Part shown: positions 32,671-41,129 of the stretch, piece after piece
How positions within the stretch are numbered: the first letter of the stretch is position 1
Layout of the letters: each line of letters starts with the position of its first letter
DNA from: Clostridium grantii DSM 8605
GTDB lineage: Bacteria > Bacillota > Clostridia > Clostridiales > Clostridiaceae
Assembly (NCBI RefSeq): GCF_900129965.1
Contig: NZ_FQXM01000006.1
Span: 1 to 64,000 of the forward strand
Direction of reading: 5' to 3'
DNA length: 64,000 bases
Translations under genes and position numbers: made by a program
Notes under the pieces: generated by a model
Databases searched by the model: none
Seen by the model: only the letters and a program-made list of their open reading frames with translations
Told to the model about the DNA's origin: nothing

Positions 32671-32882
32671 TAACTCGTAGGGGGCGGTTTCCACGCCGCC
32701 CCGCTATGCCTATAAATTACATATATAATAATTACATATATAATATTGATAAAAAATACAAAATACAGAAAGTAGTATAATATTTTCATTACGATTTTAC
32801 TGTAATTGTAATTTAATTGGGAAACTACAGCGGGCGGGCATGGAAACCCGCCCCTACAAATAGTTTCTTCGCTTTTTAACTC
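32671..32882 (-). repeat. 212-bp GC-ended repeat, copy 1
   Basis: GC-rich ends (CGTAGGGGGCGGTTTCCACG at one side, CATGGAAACCCGCCCCTAC at the other) are imperfect inverted repeats of each other around an AT-rich core. By eye the whole segment is identical to the reverse complement of 57439-57650. The base composition of the ends is far from the host. Small ORFs across it are not credible genes. Confidence 0.9.
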
Positions 32883-32917
32883 AAGTGTAAATTTCAAAAG
32901 TATTATCAGTAATTCTC

Positions 32918-33571
32918 TTAATTAATATCTGGTTCTTTCCATTCATATCCATTCAAATCAACAGATATAGTTTTCATAACTATATCTTCTATTGGCTTAT
33001 CCTTTGAATCTTTTTCTACAGTTGCAATCCTGTCAAGCACCTCAAAACCTTCAATAAGTTTACCAAAGGCAGCATACTCACCATCTAAAGATGGATAATC
33101 TTCATGCATAATAAAAAACTGTGACCCTGCTGAATTAGGATCCCCACTTCTAGCCATAGAAATAACTCCTCTAGTATGTTTTAGATCATTTTGAAATTTA
33201 TTAGAAGAAAACTCACCATCTATAGAATACCCTGGTCCGCCTGTACCTGTCCCTGTAGGATCTCCACCTTGAATCATAAAACCTTCGATAACTCTATGAA
33301 AAATAATTCCATCATAATATTTTTTATTAATAAGTGATATAAAATTATTTACTGTATTTGGTGCTATTTCAGGATATAACTCCAATGTCATTTGAGAATC
33401 ATCATTTAATATTATCGTTACTATAGGTTTAGGTCCATTGAATTCTAATGGTGTTTCACTAGAATTGTCATTATTATTTACAGTTGAATTATTAGAAGTT
33501 TTATCAGTACATCCTACCATAAATACTAAAATCATTGATATCATTATTAAAAAATAATTTTTCTTTTTCAT
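32918..33571 (-). CDS. Peptidyl-prolyl isomerase lipoprotein (cyclophilin)
   Basis: The signal sequence ends in the lipobox FMVGC (Cys21), so the protein is a membrane-anchored lipoprotein. A Ser/Asn-rich linker precedes a cyclophilin domain with FHRVIEGFMIQGGDPTGTGTGG, cut here as FHRVIEGF and MIQGGDPTG, then GVISMAR and SQFFIMHEDYPSLDG. The catalytic arginine in FHRVIEG, the QGGD and the FFI motif are present. It should assist folding of secreted proteins outside the membrane. The start is the ATG at 33571 with GAGGAG eight bases upstream. It lies next to lepB, another export-related gene. Confidence 0.93.
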   Translation of the reverse strand: MKKKNYFLIMISMILVFMVGCTDKTSNNSTVNNNDNSSETPLEFNGPKPIVTIILNDDSQMTLELYPEIAPNTVNNFISLINKKYYDGIIFHRVIEGFMIQGGDPTGTGTGGPGYSIDGEFSSNKFQNDLKHTRGVISMARSGDPNSAGSQFFIMHEDYPSLDGEYAAFGKLIEGFEVLDRIATVEKDSKDKPIEDIVMKTISVDLNGYEWKEPDIN

Positions 33572-33634
33572 CACTATTACTCCTCATCCTATTTTAATTG
33601 GCTATCTTAATAACCATAATTTATTTACCTAATT

Positions 33635-34186
33635 TTAATGTTGTAAAGCTTCTTCACCCACAACAAATTTTCCAAATCTTTTAAAAGGATATAATACAAA
33701 TCGAGCCTTTCCTTTTATATCTTTAGCATCTATATATGGTTCTGTCCATCTTCTACTATCAAAAGATACTTGTCTATTATCTCCCATAAATAAATATTTA
33801 TCCTCTGGCACTTGAAAATTAACCATTAAATCATCACTATTTACTACGTAGGGTTCTTCTAATTTTACCCCATTAATAAAAACTTGTCCCATTTCTTTAA
33901 CTTCTACAGTATCCCCCGGAAGGCCTATAAGTCTTTTTGTAAGAGTAGCATTTAATTCATGAGAATAAAAAACCAAAATATCTCCTCTTTTAAGATTTCC
34001 CTTATTATAAACTTTAGTAGCAATTATGCTATCTCCTACTTTTATTGTGGGTTCCATTGAAGGTGTAGGGACTACTGCCCTAAATGCTACAAATTTACTA
34101 AATAATAATCCAATTATTATAGCTATAGATATTGGAACTATCCAGTCTCTTATTATTTCATTTTTCATTATTTTATCCTTAAACAT
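33635..34186 (-). CDS. lepB: Signal peptidase I
   Basis: A 183-residue type I signal peptidase with one N-terminal membrane anchor (about residues 15-34). It has the serine motif PTPSMEPT (Ser43), the lysine motif TKRLIGLPGD (Lys84) and the C-terminal GDNRQVSFDSR box. It removes signal peptides from secreted proteins such as the LRR and heptad-repeat proteins in this window. The ATG at 34186 is preferred because GGGGGA, which overlaps the alternative ATG at 34204, is about ten bases upstream. Confidence 0.95.
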   Translation of the reverse strand: MFKDKIMKNEIIRDWIVPISIAIIIGLLFSKFVAFRAVVPTPSMEPTIKVGDSIIATKVYNKGNLKRGDILVFYSHELNATLTKRLIGLPGDTVEVKEMGQVFINGVKLEEPYVVNSDDLMVNFQVPEDKYLFMGDNRQVSFDSRRWTEPYIDAKDIKGKARFVLYPFKRFGKFVVGEEALQH

Positions 34187-34286
34187 AATATAAGTTTCCC
34201 CCATTTCAACAACTTAGTTATTATGAAATTATAACACTTTATTAATTTCCATACCACTAAAAATGGAAAAACTATATTTGCATAGT

Positions 34287-34320
34287 AAAAAAGTCAGTAA
34301 TCTTAATGATTACTGACTTT
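34287..34320 (-). terminator. Terminator after tRNA-Trp
   Basis: AAAGTCAGTAATC pairs with GATTACTGACTTT around a five-base loop; six T residues follow on the minus strand. Confidence 0.85.
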
Positions 34321-34325
34321 GATTC

Positions 34326-34401
34326 TGGCAGGGGCACCAGGACTTGAACCCGGAACCAATGGTTTTGGAGACCACTACTCTACCAATTGAGCCATACCCC
34401 T
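34326..34401 (-). tRNA. tRNA-Trp(CCA)
   Basis: A 76-base cloverleaf with encoded 3' CCA. The acceptor stem is AGGGGTA/TGCCCCT, the anticodon stem GTGGT/ACCAT carries the loop CTCCAAA (anticodon CCA), and the T-loop is GTTCAAGTC. A single gene with its own terminator. Confidence 0.96.
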
Positions 34402-34632
34402 TTGCAACGTAGTTAATTGTATCATATATTTTATTACTAAGCAAGTAGTTTTTTTAAAATAATTTAATTTATTATTTTTTGTATTCATATTTGTTTTAAC
34501 ACAATAAATACTATTTGTCTAAATATTCTTAATTATCTATTTTTGCTTAAATCTTCTAAGTTCTTTGTTATACTAATATGTAGTGTTACTATTATTAATA
34601 TAACCATTATTAAATTATAAGGGGTCTTAGCA

Positions 34633-36213
34633 ATGTCTAGTGAAAATTATACAAGTGATATTTTATCAAAATGGAATACATTCAAAATTAAAATTATTTT
34701 TCAAGGAATGCTAGTTGGTTCATTAACAGGACTATTAATTGTTTTATATCGTGTATTTGCAGAAAAAGCTTTTAATTTTTCTTCAAATGTTTACCTTTAT
34801 CTTAAGCATCAACCTTTCCTTATACCAGTTTGGTTCATTTTTTTGGCTTTGATGGGGATATTCATAGGTTATTTGGTAGAAAAAGAGCCTATGATTTCTG
34901 GTAGTGGCATTCCTCAAGTTGAGGGGGTTCTTCTAAGAAAATTAAAATTAAATTGGCTTAAAGTTCTTATTTTTAAATTTGTAGGTGGTATTGTTTGTTT
35001 AGCTGGTGGTTTATCTGTGGGAAGAGAGGGCCCCTCTATTCAAATGGGTGCTGTTTTAGCTGATGGTTATTGTGAAGTAACAAAAAGACCAAAAATAAAA
35101 ATAAATTTCTTAATTACTGCTGGTGCTAGTGCAGGACTTGCAGCATCTTTTAATGCACCTTTAGCTGGAGTTATTTTTGCCCTAGAGGAAGTACATAAAA
35201 ATTTTTCTCCTATAGTTTTAACTACCACTTTAGCTGCTTCAATAACTTCTAGTTTTGTAGCTGGTAATTTTTTTGGAATGGAACCGATATTTCATGTGAA
35301 TATCAAAGATGCTATTCCACTAACAAGTTACCCTTATTTAATAGTTTTAGGCATTATCGTTGGTATAACAGGTATATTTTTTAATAAAGGATTGTTAAAA
35401 ACACAAGATTTATATGCAAAACAAAAACTAATCAAGAAAAAATATTGGCCCGTAATTCCTTTTTTATTAGCTGGAGTATTAGGTTTTTTTATACCTGAAG
35501 TTTTAGGTGGTGGTCACGTATTAATTGACTCAGTTCTAAACTCAAATTCTTTCTCACTAATTTTCCTTTTTCAACTTGTTATTGTTAAATATATATTTAC
35601 TTTAATTTGTTATGGATCAACTTCCCCTGGAGGTATATTTCTTCCCCTGTTAGTTATTGGGTCTCTTATTGGGATAATATATGGGTCCCTCCTAGTTAAG
35701 TACTTAGGCTTTAATCAAACTTATATCCCTAATCTTATAATTATTGCCATGGCTGGATATTTTACAGCTATAGTCAAAGCTCCTATTACAGGTATTATTT
35801 TATTAACTGAGATGACTGGTTCCTTTAGTCATTTATTATCTATAGCCCTTGTTTCAATTATAGCTTATACAATAACAGAACTATTAAATTCAAAACCAAT
35901 TTATGAATCATTATTTGAACGACTTATACCCTCAAGTAAAGATATTTTTCATGGTGAATCTAAGCATAAAGTAATACTTGAAATACCTGTTTGCCTAGAG
36001 TCAAAACTTGAAAATAAAATGATTTCAGAAATAGAATGGCCTTCAAACTGTCTTATAGCTGCAATAAAAAGAGGTGACTCTGAAATTATTCCTAAAGGGA
36101 ATACTATAATGTATGCTTCAGATTATTTAATTGTTTTAACCAACGAAGATTCTGCTTCAAACATCAATGATTGTTTATGTCAATATGGTGGTGTTTCTCA
36201 ACTTTTATCCTAA
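34633..36213 (+). CDS. ClC-family chloride channel/proton antiporter with TrkA-C domain
   Basis: The membrane part (about residues 20-430) carries the ClC selectivity-filter motifs GSGIPQVEG, GREGPSIQMGA (with the gating glutamate) and a third GGIFLP motif, plus FNAPLAGVIFALEE. The gating glutamate suggests a transporter-type or channel protein that moves chloride or fluoride-like anions. The C-terminal 80 residues resemble a TrkA-C (RCK) regulatory domain, as in many Gram-positive ClC proteins. AAGGGG lies eight bases from the ATG. The region between tRNA-Trp and this gene (34402-34632) holds no other gene. Confidence 0.94.
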   Translation: MSSENYTSDILSKWNTFKIKIIFQGMLVGSLTGLLIVLYRVFAEKAFNFSSNVYLYLKHQPFLIPVWFIFLALMGIFIGYLVEKEPMISGSGIPQVEGVLLRKLKLNWLKVLIFKFVGGIVCLAGGLSVGREGPSIQMGAVLADGYCEVTKRPKIKINFLITAGASAGLAASFNAPLAGVIFALEEVHKNFSPIVLTTTLAASITSSFVAGNFFGMEPIFHVNIKDAIPLTSYPYLIVLGIIVGITGIFFNKGLLKTQDLYAKQKLIKKKYWPVIPFLLAGVLGFFIPEVLGGGHVLIDSVLNSNSFSLIFLFQLVIVKYIFTLICYGSTSPGGIFLPLLVIGSLIGIIYGSLLVKYLGFNQTYIPNLIIIAMAGYFTAIVKAPITGIILLTEMTGSFSHLLSIALVSIIAYTITELLNSKPIYESLFERLIPSSKDIFHGESKHKVILEIPVCLESKLENKMISEIEWPSNCLIAAIKRGDSEIIPKGNTIMYASDYLIVLTNEDSASNINDCLCQYGGVSQLLS

Positions 36214-36304
36214 GCTATTTTTAAATAATAAAGGTATTCCTTTTCTTTTTAATGATTTTAGGATAAAATAACAATGAATTAATAAATCATTTGGAGTTGA
36301 TACA

Positions 36305-36763
36305 ATGGAATTTATAGTAGATAATGTGGAAAAAACTTTTAATGTGGGCTATCAATTAGGACAATTATCTAATGCTGGGGATGTTTTTTGTTTGATTGGT
36401 GATTTAGGTACCGGCAAAACTCATATAACTAAAGGTATTGCTAAAGGTCTTGCTATTGATGAACATATTACTAGTCCTACTTTCACAATAGTTAATGAAT
36501 ATAGCGGACGTTTAACTTTATACCACTTTGATGTTTATAGAGTAAATGACCCTGATGAAATTGCTGCTATTGGTTTTGATGAATATATTTTCAGTGATGC
36601 TGTTTCTGTTATAGAATGGTCAAATTATATTGAAGAACTTTTACCAGAAGATAAGGTAATAATTTACATTGATAAATTACCCGAATTAGGAGAAAATTTT
36701 AGAAAAATCAAGATTCAATGGACTAGTGATAGATTTAAATATATAAAGGAGTTAAATATATGA
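36305..36763 (+). CDS. tsaE: tRNA threonylcarbamoyladenosine biosynthesis ATPase TsaE
   Basis: A 152-residue P-loop protein with Walker A GDLGTGKT (32-39), the SPTFTIVNEY segment and DVYRV, the standard TsaE (YjeE) features. It binds the TsaB-TsaD dimer and uses ATP hydrolysis to reset the t6A-forming complex. Its stop codon overlaps the start of tsaB by four bases (ATGA), so the two are translationally coupled. The first gene of the tsaE-tsaB-rimI operon; GGAGTTGA precedes the ATG. Confidence 0.95.
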   Translation: MEFIVDNVEKTFNVGYQLGQLSNAGDVFCLIGDLGTGKTHITKGIAKGLAIDEHITSPTFTIVNEYSGRLTLYHFDVYRVNDPDEIAAIGFDEYIFSDAVSVIEWSNYIEELLPEDKVIIYIDKLPELGENFRKIKIQWTSDRFKYIKELNI

Positions 36764-37482
36764 AAGTTATAAGTGTAGATTCTTCAACTACCTCTGCTAC
36801 TTGTGCTATAGTTGAAGATCATAAACTTTTAGGAGAAATAATTTATAACGATAAAAAACAGCATTCAATCATTTTGATGAGCCAAATTGATACTTTACTT
36901 ACCAATCTAGGTTTAAATATAAATGATATAGACGGTTTTGTGGTATCTAAAGGGCCAGGTTCTTTTACTGGACTTAGGATAGGTATGGCAACTATAAAAG
37001 GTCTTGCTCAGCCTTTAAATAAGCCTGTAATAGCTGTTTCCTCACTTGATGCTTTAGCTTACAATATGGCTTATAGCAATGGAATAATTTGCCCTATTTT
37101 AGATGCTTTGAGAGATAATGTTTATACTGCTTTATACCAATATAAAGGAGAAGAATTAATAAAATTAACTGATTATATGGCTATTCATATAGATGAACTT
37201 ATAGAACTTATAAATTTAAAAAAAGAAACTAGAGTTACTTTTATTGGAGATGCAGTACCGAAATTTAAAGAGAAACTATATAATAGTTTTAATGATACTT
37301 ATTTCGCCCCAAGTCATTTAAATTCTACCAAAGCCTCTTCCTTAGGCGAGTTAGGTATAAAAAAATTATTAAAGGGTGAGCAAGATGATATATTTGCTGT
37401 AGCTCCTATTTATCTTAGAAAATCTCAAGCTGAAAGAGAATATGATAATAAAATGGAGATGAAAAAAAATGCTTCAAATTGA
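36760..37482 (+). CDS. tsaB: tRNA threonylcarbamoyladenosine biosynthesis protein TsaB
   Basis: A 240-residue TsaD paralogue that scaffolds the t6A complex. It has the N-terminal ASKHA motif VDSSTTSATCAIVED and the characteristic KGPGSFTGLRIG, with an intact fold but without TsaD's metal histidines. It is flanked by tsaE (4-base overlap) and rimI (14-base overlap), the usual firmicute order. The catalytic partner TsaD is encoded separately at 24613-25650. Confidence 0.96.
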   Translation: MKVISVDSSTTSATCAIVEDHKLLGEIIYNDKKQHSIILMSQIDTLLTNLGLNINDIDGFVVSKGPGSFTGLRIGMATIKGLAQPLNKPVIAVSSLDALAYNMAYSNGIICPILDALRDNVYTALYQYKGEELIKLTDYMAIHIDELIELINLKKETRVTFIGDAVPKFKEKLYNSFNDTYFAPSHLNSTKASSLGELGIKKLLKGEQDDIFAVAPIYLRKSQAEREYDNKMEMKKNASN

Positions 37483-37915
37483 AGTATGCAAACTTAATGC
37501 TTCTCATGTAAATGATTTACTTTATATTAATAGTAATAGCTTTGAACATCCATGGAGCAAAGAATCTTTTATAAGTGAAATAACAAATAAATTTTCTCAT
37601 TATCTTGGAGTAAAACTTAATGGTAAATTAGTAGGTTACATTGGTATATGGCTTATTATTGATGAAGCTCATATTACTAATATTGCCATTAATCCTGATT
37701 ATAGAAAACAAGGACTTGCTTCAAAATTATTAAAAGCAACTCTAAGATTATGCTATAAAGAAAAAATTGATGGTATTACCTTAGAAGTTAGAAAAAGCAA
37801 TCTAGCTGCTCGTAATTTGTATAAAAAATTTGGTTTTGAAGAAGAATCCATCAGAAAAAATTATTACGAAAACGGTGAAGATGCAATTATTATGTGGAAA
37901 AAAAACTGTAGCTAA
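37469..37915 (+). CDS. rimI: Ribosomal protein S18 alanine N-acetyltransferase
   Basis: A 148-residue GNAT acetyltransferase. The acetyl-CoA site is NIAINPDYRKQGLASKLL, and the later EVRKSNLAARNLYKKFGFEE segment contains the N-x-x-A-x-x-L-Y-x-K-x-G-F motif typical of RimI. It acetylates the N-terminal alanine of ribosomal protein S18. It overlaps tsaB by 14 bases and ends inside a strong terminator. Confidence 0.93.
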   Translation: MLQIEVCKLNASHVNDLLYINSNSFEHPWSKESFISEITNKFSHYLGVKLNGKLVGYIGIWLIIDEAHITNIAINPDYRKQGLASKLLKATLRLCYKEKIDGITLEVRKSNLAARNLYKKFGFEEESIRKNYYENGEDAIIMWKKNCS

Positions 37916-37932
37916 AAAGCTACAGTTTTTTT
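37900..37932. terminator. Bidirectional terminator of tsaE-tsaB-rimI and ribU
   Basis: AAAAAACTGTAGCT pairs with AGCTACAGTTTTTT around AAAA. It overlaps the rimI stop region and also lies just past convergent ribU. Confidence 0.9.
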
Positions 37933-37934
37933 TA

Positions 37935-38564
37935 CTATCTATATGCATTTTTCTTTTCATTTGCAGTTAATTCTTCACTTTGAAGATAAGCTGATACAGA
38001 TTTATATACTGGAATTGTTACTGCTGAAACAACTATCCCTTTTAATAAATTAAAAGGCAAGATTGACAATACTACAAAGTCAAACAAATTATTGATATTA
38101 GAGTTAACAGCTGTTCCCATTCCTACAAAAGCTTCTACAGGCATTTTAAAGGCTATTGCATATAATGGCAAAAACACAAAATAATTTAATAGTGTTGCTC
38201 CTATAGAAAATGCTACTACGCCTACTGCCAAACTAACAACTGCTGTTTTTTTAGTTTTCTTTATTTTATAAATATATCCTGACACTAGTACAAAAATTGA
38301 TCCCACTAAAAAGTTTGCAAGTTCTCCCACAAAAACTGATGAAGTTCCTTTTAGAACTATATGCAGAATATTTTTTAATAATTCAATAATAACTCCAGCA
38401 ATAGGACCCATTGCAAAAGCTCCTAATAATGCTGGTAAATCACTTATATCAATTTTTAAAAATTCCGGAAAAAAAGGTAGTGGAATCTCTAAGAACATTA
38501 ATAAAAATGCCATAACTGATAGTAGTGAAATTTTAACCATTCTGTTTAATTTGATATTTTTCAT
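37935..38564 (-). CDS. ribU: Riboflavin ECF transporter substrate-binding subunit
   Basis: A 209-residue protein with six predicted membrane helices and the ECF S-component signature region near the N-terminus: LLSVMAFLLMFLEIPLPFFP, then KIDISDLPALLGAFAMGP. That sequence and the FMN riboswitch in its leader identify it as RibU, which captures riboflavin. The energising EcfA, EcfA' and EcfT subunits are encoded elsewhere. It is monocistronic and ends at the terminator shared with rimI. Confidence 0.93.
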   Translation of the reverse strand: MKNIKLNRMVKISLLSVMAFLLMFLEIPLPFFPEFLKIDISDLPALLGAFAMGPIAGVIIELLKNILHIVLKGTSSVFVGELANFLVGSIFVLVSGYIYKIKKTKKTAVVSLAVGVVAFSIGATLLNYFVFLPLYAIAFKMPVEAFVGMGTAVNSNINNLFDFVVLSILPFNLLKGIVVSAVTIPVYKSVSAYLQSEELTANEKKNAYR

Positions 38565-38623
38565 AATAAAACCCTCCTAATTTTGATTCTTCAAGATTAG
38601 TTGAGATATTATAGTATAAACAA

Positions 38624-38653
38624 CAAAAAAGTCCTGAGCAAAAGCATCAGGAC
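38624..38653 (-). terminator. Riboswitch-controlled terminator of ribU
   Basis: GTCCTGATGC and GCTCAGGAC fold into a stem with loop TTTT, followed by a run of T on the minus strand. It lies between the FMN aptamer and ribU and should form when FMN is bound. Confidence 0.85.
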
Positions 38654-38673
38654 GTATTGACAAATTTATACTA

Positions 38674-38785
38674 ATACCCTCTCCCATCCAGACTTTACTG
38701 TCGGTTTTGGAATTTCACCAAATCAACCTTTCGGTTCGCGGACTATAACCGCCGGTCGGGAATTACACCCTGCCCTGAAGATACA
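38674..38785 (-). ncRNA. FMN riboswitch (RFN element)
   Basis: On the minus strand the conserved RFN core is complete: ATCTTCAGGGCAGGGTG, AATTCCCGACCGGCGGT, AGTCCGCGA, the GATTTGGTGAAATTCC segment, AGTCTGGATGGGAGAGG. This aptamer senses FMN and ends transcription at the following hairpin, limiting riboflavin uptake when FMN is ample. Confidence 0.97.
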
Positions 38786-38803
38786 TTATTCTTTTATGAA
38801 CTT

Positions 38804-38832
38804 ATTATATCAATGTTGTCTATATTAATCAA
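38804..38832 (-). promoter_or_regulatory. ribU promoter
   Basis: TTGATT (38827-38832) and a perfect TATAAT (38804-38809) on the minus strand are separated by 17 bases, placing the transcription start just before the FMN aptamer. Confidence 0.75.
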
Positions 38833-38836
38833 GACA

Positions 38837-40999
38837 TTATTTTATATTTTTCATTGACATAGATATTCTCTTTCTTTTCTCATCTACTTCTATTATTTCA
38901 ACATTAACCACATCGCCCACACTAACTACATCTAAAGGATGTTTTACAAAAGAATTAGAAAGTTGACTTATGTGTACTAATCCATCTTGATGCACTCCTA
39001 TATCTACAAAAGCACCAAAATCCGCAACATTTCTTACAGTTCCTGTTAGTATCATGCCAGGCTTTAATTGATCTATTTCAATTATTCCTTGCTTTAATAT
39101 AGGCTTCGGAAGTTCTTCTCTTGGGTCTCTTCCTGGTTTTTTTAATTCTTTTATAATATCTTTCAAAGTAGGAATTCCTATCTCTAAAGAATCCGCAAGT
39201 TTTTGTAACCCATATAATTCTGCCATTTTATCTATAGAATTTATTTCTTCTTTTCCTATTTGAGACTCCGAATAATTTAAGGTTTTTAAAAGAGCTTTAG
39301 CCGCTTTATAGGATTCTGGATGAACTGATGTATTATCTAGTATATCTTTACTTTCTGATACTTTTAAGAAACCAGCACATTGCTCAAAAGCTTTTGGTCC
39401 AAGTCTTTTAACCTTTGATAATTGCTTTCTACTTGTAAATAAACCATTTTCTTCTCTAAATGCCACAATATTTTCTGCTATAGAAGAAGAAACACCTGAA
39501 ATATATGATAAAAGCGCTGGAGTTGCAATATTTAAATCTACTCCCACACTATTTACAGCATCCTCAACTACACCTTTTAACGATTCATCTAATTTTTTCT
39601 GAGTAACATCATGTTGGTATTGTCCTACCCCTATAGATTTAGGATCAATTTTAACAAGCTCAGCTAATGGGTCTTGTAATCTTCTGGCAATAGAAATTGC
39701 TCCTCTTATAGAAACATCAATATCAGGGTATTCTTTGGAGGCAAGCTTTGAAGCTGAATAAACAGAAGCTCCCGCCTCAGATACAATAACATATGATAAA
39801 TCTATTCCCTTCTCAATTTTAACTTCTTTAATCAATCTCGCAATAACTTCTTCTGATTCCCTACTAGCAGTTCCATTACCTAATGAAATTACTTCAACTC
39901 CATATTTATAAATTAATGCTTTTAATTTTTTTATTGAACCTTCTACATCATTTTGTGGAGCTGTTGCGTATACCGTAGAAATATCTAAAAGTTTACCTGT
40001 TTGATCTAACACACCTATTTTACAGCCTGTTCTAAAGCCAGGATCATATCCTAATACAACCTTACCCTTTATAGGTGGTTGCATCAATAAAGCCTTTAAA
40101 TTGGCCTTAAAAATATCGATAGCACCTTGTTCACCTTTATCTGTTAATTCTGATCTTATTTCTCTTTCAATAGAAGGATAAATAAGTCTTTTTAAAGAAT
40201 CTGATGCACTTTCTTCTATGTATATATCTGTAATACTATTATTCTTCAAAGAATTTCTAGTTACATATTGAAGTATTTTTTCCATATCCCCTTCAATTTT
40301 AACTGATAATATTTTTTCTTTTTCTCCTCTATTGATAGCAAGAATTCTATGCGCAGGGATTTTCATAACTGGTTCTTCATAATTATAATACATTTCATAA
40401 GGGTTGCTTTCTTTACTGCTACCTATAGATTTTAAAATCCCATTTTTTCTTACAAAATCTCTTATCCATTTTCTATATTCTGCTTCATCAGAAATCATTT
40501 CTGCAATTATATCTTTAGCACCTTTAATTGCATCTTCAACTGAATTAACATCTTTTTCTTCATTAATGAATTCTGCTGAAAATCCCTCAATATTTCCTTT
40601 GAATTCTCCAGAATAAATAACCTCTGCAAGTTGTTTTAATCCTTTTTCCTCTGCTATAGTTGCTTTAGTTCTTTTTTTAGCTTTGTATGGTCTATATAAA
40701 TCCTCAACTTCAGTTAATGTTTCTGATTTTTCTATTGAAATTTTTAATTCTTCTGTTAACTTTTCTTGCTCATCTATCAATCTTATAACATCACTTTTTC
40801 TATCTTCAAGATTTCTTAAATAAGTAAGTCTTTCATAAAGATTTCTTAGAATTTCATCATCTAATCCACCTGTTTTTTCTTTTCTATATCTAGCGATAAA
40901 AGGAACTGTATTTCCTTCATCAAGAAGTTGCAGAACATCATCTACCTGTTTCTTTGAAATACCAAATTCCTTAACTAATTTAGTTACAATAATACTCAC
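38837..40999 (-). CDS. tex: Tex-family RNA-binding transcription accessory protein
   Basis: A 720-residue protein with the standard Tex order: an N-terminal helical region (VPFIARYRKEKTGGLDDE), a YqgF/RuvC-like domain (LGYDPGFRTGCKIGVLD), helix-hairpin-helix repeats, and a C-terminal S1 RNA-binding domain (about 645-718, LKPGMILTGTV, DFGAFVDIG, DGLVHISQL). Tex is a nucleic-acid-binding factor affecting transcription and is related to eukaryotic Spt6. The start is GTG at 40999, preceded by AAGGA. Monocistronic. Confidence 0.95.
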   Translation of the reverse strand: MSIIVTKLVKEFGISKKQVDDVLQLLDEGNTVPFIARYRKEKTGGLDDEILRNLYERLTYLRNLEDRKSDVIRLIDEQEKLTEELKISIEKSETLTEVEDLYRPYKAKKRTKATIAEEKGLKQLAEVIYSGEFKGNIEGFSAEFINEEKDVNSVEDAIKGAKDIIAEMISDEAEYRKWIRDFVRKNGILKSIGSSKESNPYEMYYNYEEPVMKIPAHRILAINRGEKEKILSVKIEGDMEKILQYVTRNSLKNNSITDIYIEESASDSLKRLIYPSIEREIRSELTDKGEQGAIDIFKANLKALLMQPPIKGKVVLGYDPGFRTGCKIGVLDQTGKLLDISTVYATAPQNDVEGSIKKLKALIYKYGVEVISLGNGTASRESEEVIARLIKEVKIEKGIDLSYVIVSEAGASVYSASKLASKEYPDIDVSIRGAISIARRLQDPLAELVKIDPKSIGVGQYQHDVTQKKLDESLKGVVEDAVNSVGVDLNIATPALLSYISGVSSSIAENIVAFREENGLFTSRKQLSKVKRLGPKAFEQCAGFLKVSESKDILDNTSVHPESYKAAKALLKTLNYSESQIGKEEINSIDKMAELYGLQKLADSLEIGIPTLKDIIKELKKPGRDPREELPKPILKQGIIEIDQLKPGMILTGTVRNVADFGAFVDIGVHQDGLVHISQLSNSFVKHPLDVVSVGDVVNVEIIEVDEKRKRISMSMKNIK

Positions 41000-41129
41000 A
41001 TTACCACATCCTTACATAAATAATTAACTCACATTATTTTATACCATAAAATATAAAAAGTCCATTAATTCATCATAATGTTTATGTTCACTTGCATAAA
41101 ATATATTAAAACTTAATAAGGAGCTTTAT

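Noticed and set aside
32670..32897. Identical hydrophobic small ORFs at the two GC-ended repeats (also 57340-57651)
   Set aside because: The shared sequence is explained by the repeat itself; there are no ribosome sites, and the frames run through palindromic repeat ends.
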